From NCBI GenBank assembly GCA_910578385.1, contig CAJTQV010000015.1, forward strand, positions 16,412 to 80,411: DNA of 64,000 bases, in the 5' to 3' direction. Shown here piece by piece: positions 59,288-64,000 of the stretch (its first letter is position 1; each line of letters opens with the position of its first letter). Under the pieces are notes generated by a model. That model made no database searches. It saw only the letters and a list, made by a program, of their open reading frames with translations, and had not been told where the DNA came from. Both the position numbers and the translations under genes were made by a program. This DNA is from an uncultured Muribaculaceae bacterium (GTDB taxonomy: Bacteria > Bacteroidota > Bacteroidia > Bacteroidales > Muribaculaceae).

Positions 59288-61797
59288 TGGGACAGATGTA
59301 TTGTGTATATCGGGGAACGTTCACGGGACGCACGGCGCGGCCTGACCGTGACACGGACTGGATGGTGGAGCTCTGGCGCGAGCTGGATGAGCGTCCGGCA
59401 CGCGTCGGCGAGCTGATATTTCCGGCTGATTCTCCTCTGCGCATAGAGTGGGAGGAGTGGCGGCCTGAGACCGCGCTTCAGGGTTCGATGCTCACGCTCA
59501 ACATCGAATCGATGACCGACCGCGAGTTCATCAACTTCTACACAAACCGTGTCGGGAACATCTACATCAAGGTGTACCGCCGCGGATGGCAGGAGACACA
59601 TCCGGCCGATGAGCCGCGTGGATGGTGCATGGTGTGGCGCGGCGCTCTCGATCCGGAGTTTTACGAGGAGCCATATGAGCGTGCCGACGGTTACACCGTG
59701 TCGATGACCTTCTCCGACTTCGGCGCACTCGACCGTCTCGACTTCGACCGGGTCAAGACGGAGCGCGCCGGGGATGACGTCTGCCCGGTTCTGATGATAA
59801 TCGGAGCTGCACTGCACGACGCGGGTCTGACTGATGACGCGTCGCGCTGGATCAGCGAACATTCACCATCATCCCCGTTATATTGCTCCCCGGTGCATAC
59901 ATGGTGCGCGTTGGTCGGTTTCTTCGGCGAAATTGCCGGAGTCGGCGACCTGACGGCCATTTCATTGCCGTGGGGTAATTTCGAGGACGAAGAGGGGACT
60001 CCGACCACCTGGCGCGATGCAATCGAGATGTGTCTCGCACCTCTCGGTCTGCATATGGTGCAACGCGCCGGAATTTTCCAGATATACGACACCTCATGGT
60101 TATGTCACAGATACGGGACAGCCGACAAGCCGCCGTTCGTACACTGGACGGCTGACACGCAGACACTCGGGACAGCCGAGACCTACAATAATATCGAGGT
60201 CACATTCTCACCGTATGCCCGTACCGAGGTGCTGACAGACAACACCGCGCTGACCAACGACGAGAGCAAGATAAGCAGCACACGCTATATGGTGTACCGG
60301 GCTGCCACGTTGCCGGGGGGCGCCGCCGCATGGACTCAGGAAGGCGCGACCAATTGCTATCCCTCGTTTGACCTCAGCCGCGCGGGGGAAGGTGAGGGCC
60401 CGTCGTATATTGACAACACAAAATGCGGATATTTCAAAATTACACCGCTGATGGGGTCCGCACAGGAACGCACGGGTATAATCTGCAATGCCACACCCGG
60501 TTTCACCGGTGTGGATGCGTCGGACGAATCGGCACATTATTTCCAGACTCTTCTCAGGTACAGGAGCACCCCGATTGCTCCGCCGCTGTCCGACCTGTCG
60601 GTCGGAGGGAATTTCCTGCGGCTGACGTTTGACATGCTTTTTGATCCGCGTTACAATCCCTTTGAGGATTTTGAACCGGATATAGAGGGTTGTGTGAACA
60701 CCTCCCATATAAGCGAAGAGGACTGGGGGAAGATGCGGTGGGCTGTCGTGCCGCTGCAAATCCGGATGCTTGATCTCGACGGGACACCGCTCTATCACTA
60801 CTCCAACAAGACCGTGATAGATTACGATATAAATGCAGTATATTACCCCAATAATATAAAATTCGGCACATGGCAACGGTGGAATGCTCTGGAAAGCACA
60901 AGATGCTGTTTCGCGCAGTTCTATAACGACGAGGAAAGCAAGGCCGCGCTCGACGGATGGACCGCCAACCGCCACACGATCGGTGTGTGGCACACATACG
61001 GCATAAAGAATATGCCGGAGAAGATAAACGCAAGAATCAGCATGTTGCCCGACGGGATGCTTATACCCTACCCTCCTTGCGGCGGTATTCTGGAAGTCGG
61101 TGTTCTTGACGGCGTGGTGTTGCACACAGATGATCTGGCTCAGTATTTAAAAGAGGGAGTCGCGGCTAAAACGCCCTCACTTTTCACTATCGAAGAGTGC
61201 CGCAAAGCGGCGCAGGCCGCCGATTGGCGTGCATTCGCGGACTTCAAGGTCGAGATTGTTCAGGTAACAGCCCCCTACAATCCGATAGAGAGCGAAGACA
61301 TGGTGACAGAGGCCGAAATCGTGAGCGATACGCGGGAAACACTCGATATAACTGCAAAGTGCGGTTCCTGTGTCCATCCGGACGCGTCGATGCTCGGTTT
61401 GTACCGGATAGGCACCGCGAAACACGCGGCGCGGTCGATGATACGCTCGCGGCACATCGGATCGGTTGACCAGATGCTCGTCGCGTCGCTGTTCTCGCAA
61501 TATGAGCCAAGGCGCATGACTTTATCGGGAGAGGCGGAGGAGCGTGTGGCCGATGAGTTTCCGGTATATCGTGACCCTAACATGGGAGACCGTATTTTCA
61601 TCATGCAGAGCTCGACGCTCAGCGCCATTGACGGCACCGAGGAATTAAAGATTGTGGAGCTCTTGCCTGATACATTCTCGGCGGAGAATACCGGAACTAC
61701 GGGGAATTATTGGTTCTCCAAACCGGATGATGAACCAAGGAGGGAGCCGGATGGCCTCTACCCTTTTGAGTTTGACCCAAAGAATTACAACAGCTGA
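59287..61797 (+). CDS. Large tail-tip / baseplate protein
   Basis: An 836-residue protein from ATG 59287, overlapping the tape measure stop. It starts MGQMYCVYRGTFTGRTARPDRDTDWMVELW and has early GELIFPADSPLRIEWEEW and a repeated beta-rich pattern, suggesting a distal tail/tail-tip protein of Bacteroidetes siphophages. No enzymatic motif seen. It likely anchors the receptor-binding parts. Confidence 0.7.
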   Translation: MGQMYCVYRGTFTGRTARPDRDTDWMVELWRELDERPARVGELIFPADSPLRIEWEEWRPETALQGSMLTLNIESMTDREFINFYTNRVGNIYIKVYRRGWQETHPADEPRGWCMVWRGALDPEFYEEPYERADGYTVSMTFSDFGALDRLDFDRVKTERAGDDVCPVLMIIGAALHDAGLTDDASRWISEHSPSSPLYCSPVHTWCALVGFFGEIAGVGDLTAISLPWGNFEDEEGTPTTWRDAIEMCLAPLGLHMVQRAGIFQIYDTSWLCHRYGTADKPPFVHWTADTQTLGTAETYNNIEVTFSPYARTEVLTDNTALTNDESKISSTRYMVYRAATLPGGAAAWTQEGATNCYPSFDLSRAGEGEGPSYIDNTKCGYFKITPLMGSAQERTGIICNATPGFTGVDASDESAHYFQTLLRYRSTPIAPPLSDLSVGGNFLRLTFDMLFDPRYNPFEDFEPDIEGCVNTSHISEEDWGKMRWAVVPLQIRMLDLDGTPLYHYSNKTVIDYDINAVYYPNNIKFGTWQRWNALESTRCCFAQFYNDEESKAALDGWTANRHTIGVWHTYGIKNMPEKINARISMLPDGMLIPYPPCGGILEVGVLDGVVLHTDDLAQYLKEGVAAKTPSLFTIEECRKAAQAADWRAFADFKVEIVQVTAPYNPIESEDMVTEAEIVSDTRETLDITAKCGSCVHPDASMLGLYRIGTAKHAARSMIRSRHIGSVDQMLVASLFSQYEPRRMTLSGEAEERVADEFPVYRDPNMGDRIFIMQSSTLSAIDGTEELKIVELLPDTFSAENTGTTGNYWFSKPDDEPRREPDGLYPFEFDPKNYNS

Positions 61798-61802
61798 AAG
61801 AT

Positions 61803-62738
61803 ATGGCGACAGGAAGCAAGACATATTGGCTGGTGACGCGTGTCACTCCGGCGGCGTGCCGGAGCGTGCGGCTCAGGCGTGCGGGCGTGCGTCCGGCCGA
61901 CGCTTACGGCTACCGGTTCAGGATGCCGGAGCACGCGGCGGGTGCCGTGTCTGATCCTGTGGTGTGGGACTATGAACCGGGCAACGACCGCGACCATGCC
62001 GTGACCGTGGAGCGCGGTGCGTGGACCGGGAACGCCCTCCCCTATCTCTTCCGCAGCTACAATCCGGAGACCACCCGCTACGAGTGGCACACGGCCTGGA
62101 ACCTTGCGTGCCGTTGGCGGTGCGGTTACGACGGGACCCTGGCGGAACCGTGGCCCGCGTCTCCGGCGTGGCGGTTCACCGACTTCTTCCCGACGCTGAT
62201 TGTGGAGATCGAGACCAGACGCAACGGGGATGGTTCGTGGGATGTCATCCCTCATGTGTACACCCACGACCGCACGGAGGAGATAATACCGCACCTGAGC
62301 ATTCCGGCCATATCGAGCTGGACGAAACAGACGGTGCGGCCTGATCAGGACACCGCCGCGCTCGACGCGGCCTTCAACGCCGCACACGCGACAGGTGCCG
62401 ATACCCTTCATCTGACGGAAGCGCAGATAGGCGTGGAACGTGATGAGCAGGGAAACGTCACGCACACGCCGGGAGCGATACGGCTGACCTTCCGGAAGAC
62501 CATGACAACAGCCGGGGCGCATCTGTCGCCGCTCTATGATTCGGTCGGATCAATTCTGACAGACAGCACGGGCGACACGCTCTACACGCTCGAAGGGTGC
62601 ATATATCTGACAGATTCGGATGACTCGGTGCTGACCGATTTGACCGGGAGCAAGCTCTACAACGAGGATGGCGAGGATGTGACCGGAGTCGCGGCAGAGA
62701 CGATGATTATAGAAGGAACATGTTACATAAACGCATAA
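61803..62738 (+). CDS. Tail protein, function unknown
   Basis: A 311-residue protein: N-terminal region Arg-rich (CRSVRLRRAGVRPADAYGYRF), a central part with many Trp and Tyr, and a C-terminal part with a repeated SILTDSTGDTLYTLEG / SVLTDLTGSKLYNEDG motif. Probably a tail-tip or fibre-attachment component by position; not recognised otherwise. Confidence 0.6.
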   Translation: MATGSKTYWLVTRVTPAACRSVRLRRAGVRPADAYGYRFRMPEHAAGAVSDPVVWDYEPGNDRDHAVTVERGAWTGNALPYLFRSYNPETTRYEWHTAWNLACRWRCGYDGTLAEPWPASPAWRFTDFFPTLIVEIETRRNGDGSWDVIPHVYTHDRTEEIIPHLSIPAISSWTKQTVRPDQDTAALDAAFNAAHATGADTLHLTEAQIGVERDEQGNVTHTPGAIRLTFRKTMTTAGAHLSPLYDSVGSILTDSTGDTLYTLEGCIYLTDSDDSVLTDLTGSKLYNEDGEDVTGVAAETMIIEGTCYINA

Positions 62739-62742
62739 CGAT

Positions 62743-63798
62743 ATGGGAAAAATCAATTATACGACAGCGGAGATAAACACCCGGCTGGGAAAAATCGGCG
62801 GTTCGTTCGAGTCGGTGTCAATGTCACGGGATGATTCCGGGGTGACGTTCACCTTCAAAACGGGGGATGGCAAGACCGCGACGGCCAAAATTCCGATCGC
62901 GGTCTGGAACGGGCCGGGCGACAACGACGGCGTGGCCGGTGCTATGTCGCCCTACAAGGTCCGCCTTCTTGAGGAGAAACTTCCGAATGATATAAAAGCA
63001 CTCCGGGAAACCATTGACAGCATCAAAGACTTGTCCGGAGATTTCGCCGACTCGCAGGAGTTCGCCAGGTTCCGCGATGATGTGAACACGCGGTTCCGCG
63101 ACATGCAAGATTATGTGGATCAGGCAGACCAAACAAACGCCGGAGCCATAAACGATATGTCTCATGCAGTGACAATACGCCCGTTCTCGGGTATCGTCGA
63201 TAATGTGACAGTGGAACAGGTCGGTTTTATGGGCGAGACAAATCTTTTTACCCAGATAGTCTATGACACCACCCGCAAGAGATTCCTTCTTTTCAACGGC
63301 AAGTATTACGAGGCGTGGTCTTTCACAAACAGTCCCGATTCCACATCTGTATATAACGGTCCGGACGGTCCGCGTAGTCAGCTGTATGTGCGGACCAATA
63401 CGCGGAGTCTGTACTGGTGGGATGGCGACAATCTGGTGGAGCTGACGAAGACGGATGAAATCGCCGAACTTCAGGAGAAGATAGAGGAGCTGTCGGCTTC
63501 TTCGGGCGGTACGGCCGACATAGTGATGACCGACGCAGTGAAGACGCAACGCTCGGACACACTGAACGACGCAGTGGGAGATTCTCCCGGAGTTTATTTC
63601 TTTGTTATGGATCCCCTCGATCTCATGCTGGATACCCTCCCCGAAGCACCTGCCGGAACGCGCTTCTATGCTGTCAAGACCGTGACATTCAATCAAAATA
63701 ACCATTTGCAGGAGTTGCGCACATGTAGCTCCCCTTGCGTGGTGTGGTCGCGCTGTTGCGTATCCGGGACATGGAGCGCATGGACAAAACTTGCATAA
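62743..63798 (+). CDS. Putative tail fibre-type protein
   Basis: A 351-residue protein with NYTTAEINTRLGKIGGSFESVSM at the N-terminus, a helical middle (ALRETIDSIKDLSGDFADSQEFARFRDDVNTRF), a KRFLLFNGKYYEAWSFTN beta segment and a C-terminal domain with several Cys (TCSSPCVVWSRCCVSG). Domain pattern is like short fibres of Bacteroidales phages. It may bind the capsule or an outer membrane receptor. Confidence 0.6.
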   Translation: MGKINYTTAEINTRLGKIGGSFESVSMSRDDSGVTFTFKTGDGKTATAKIPIAVWNGPGDNDGVAGAMSPYKVRLLEEKLPNDIKALRETIDSIKDLSGDFADSQEFARFRDDVNTRFRDMQDYVDQADQTNAGAINDMSHAVTIRPFSGIVDNVTVEQVGFMGETNLFTQIVYDTTRKRFLLFNGKYYEAWSFTNSPDSTSVYNGPDGPRSQLYVRTNTRSLYWWDGDNLVELTKTDEIAELQEKIEELSASSGGTADIVMTDAVKTQRSDTLNDAVGDSPGVYFFVMDPLDLMLDTLPEAPAGTRFYAVKTVTFNQNNHLQELRTCSSPCVVWSRCCVSGTWSAWTKLA

Positions 63799-63810
63799 CA
63801 CAACGAAGAG

Positions 63811-64000
63811 ATGAGAAAGGTAAACTACAAATCGGACTTTGACTTCATCTTGCGGCTTCACGACTGCAAGGGTGAGGTGACGGGCTGGCCGGAATATGAC
63901 TGGGTGGCTCGTATCTGGACGGCATCGCGCATGTCGGCCTACGAGGCGTCGTGCATCGGGGGCGTGTGCCGGAACTGCCGCAACGACAACGGACAGATAC
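63811..64000 (+). CDS. Tail protein, cut by window edge
   Basis: From ATG 63811 an open frame of 63 codons runs off the window: MRKVNYKSDFDFILRLHDC at the start and CIGGVCRNCRNDNGQI near the edge. It resembles the N-terminus of phage fibre or baseplate proteins. Function cannot be decided here. Confidence 0.55.
   Translation, partial: MRKVNYKSDFDFILRLHDCKGEVTGWPEYDWVARIWTASRMSAYEASCIGGVCRNCRNDNGQI

Noticed and set aside
56348..63798. Diversity-generating retroelement in the tail region
   Set aside because: No reverse transcriptase or template repeat is visible in the window.
62824..63861. 345-codon minus-strand ORF opposite the fibre-type gene
   Set aside because: Would oppose the whole tail operon; the plus-strand gene follows the tail order and spacing.

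Overview
The window is a Bacteroidales chromosome segment (about 1-32.75 kb) followed by the left two thirds of a tailed-phage prophage (about 32.8-64 kb, running off the right edge). Bacteroidales is inferred from promoters of the form TTTG-N19/20-TAnnTTTG (for example at the tRNA-Cys and HU genes), the near absence of Shine-Dalgarno sites, lipid A/Kdo genes (lpxK, kdsA, kdsB), a PPi-dependent phosphofructokinase, a T9SS-like C-terminal domain and DUF4827. A gut Muribaculaceae-like organism is my best guess but cannot be proven here.

Host part, mostly minus strand: a partial MoxR ATPase; a long envelope/housekeeping cluster (DHH phosphoesterase, DUF4827 lipoprotein, glmM, sppA, lpxK, purine nucleoside phosphorylase, thiL); topB with a Cys-rich membrane protein; mazG and mtnN, with a divergent tsaC-type gene; a standalone Spi-domain secreted protein; an MFS carrier; a thioredoxin lipoprotein; PPi-PFK; kdsB, a flippase-like membrane protein and a glycosyltransferase; tRNA-Cys with a strong terminator; HU plus an unusual HU-transmembrane-LysM fusion; an M23/LysM peptidase; ndk; an MscS channel; rsmE-kdsA; a nucleoside permease with a Crp/Fnr regulator upstream; and a second MFS carrier.

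Prophage part, visibly GC-richer and mostly plus strand: a leftward S24-type repressor facing a 45-bp nested palindrome that overlaps the rightward promoter; small early genes; a replication set (DUF2800 nuclease, DUF2815 ssDNA-binding protein, VapE-type primase-helicase); an AT-richer insert with a serine recombinase, a tyrosine integrase and an N6-methylase-like protein without a visible NPPY motif; VRR-NUC and SNF2-type helicase; HNH; small and large terminase; a leftward two-gene moron flanked by inverted palindromic repeats; then an HK97-type morphogenesis run (portal, protease, capsid, connectors, tail tube, G/GT chaperones made by a -1 frameshift, tape measure, tail-tip proteins). Lysis genes and the right attachment site are not in the window.

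The most interesting signals are regulatory DNA and repeats: two large concentric palindromes at divergent phage promoters; a 37-bp hairpin repeat identical between host (22.05 kb) and prophage (49.93 kb); REPIN-like palindrome pairs shared by host and phage; 9-bp minisatellites at three prophage sites; an integrase lying about 9.5 kb inside the prophage beside an iteron-like region; and the HU-membrane-LysM fusion, which could link chromosome to cell wall.
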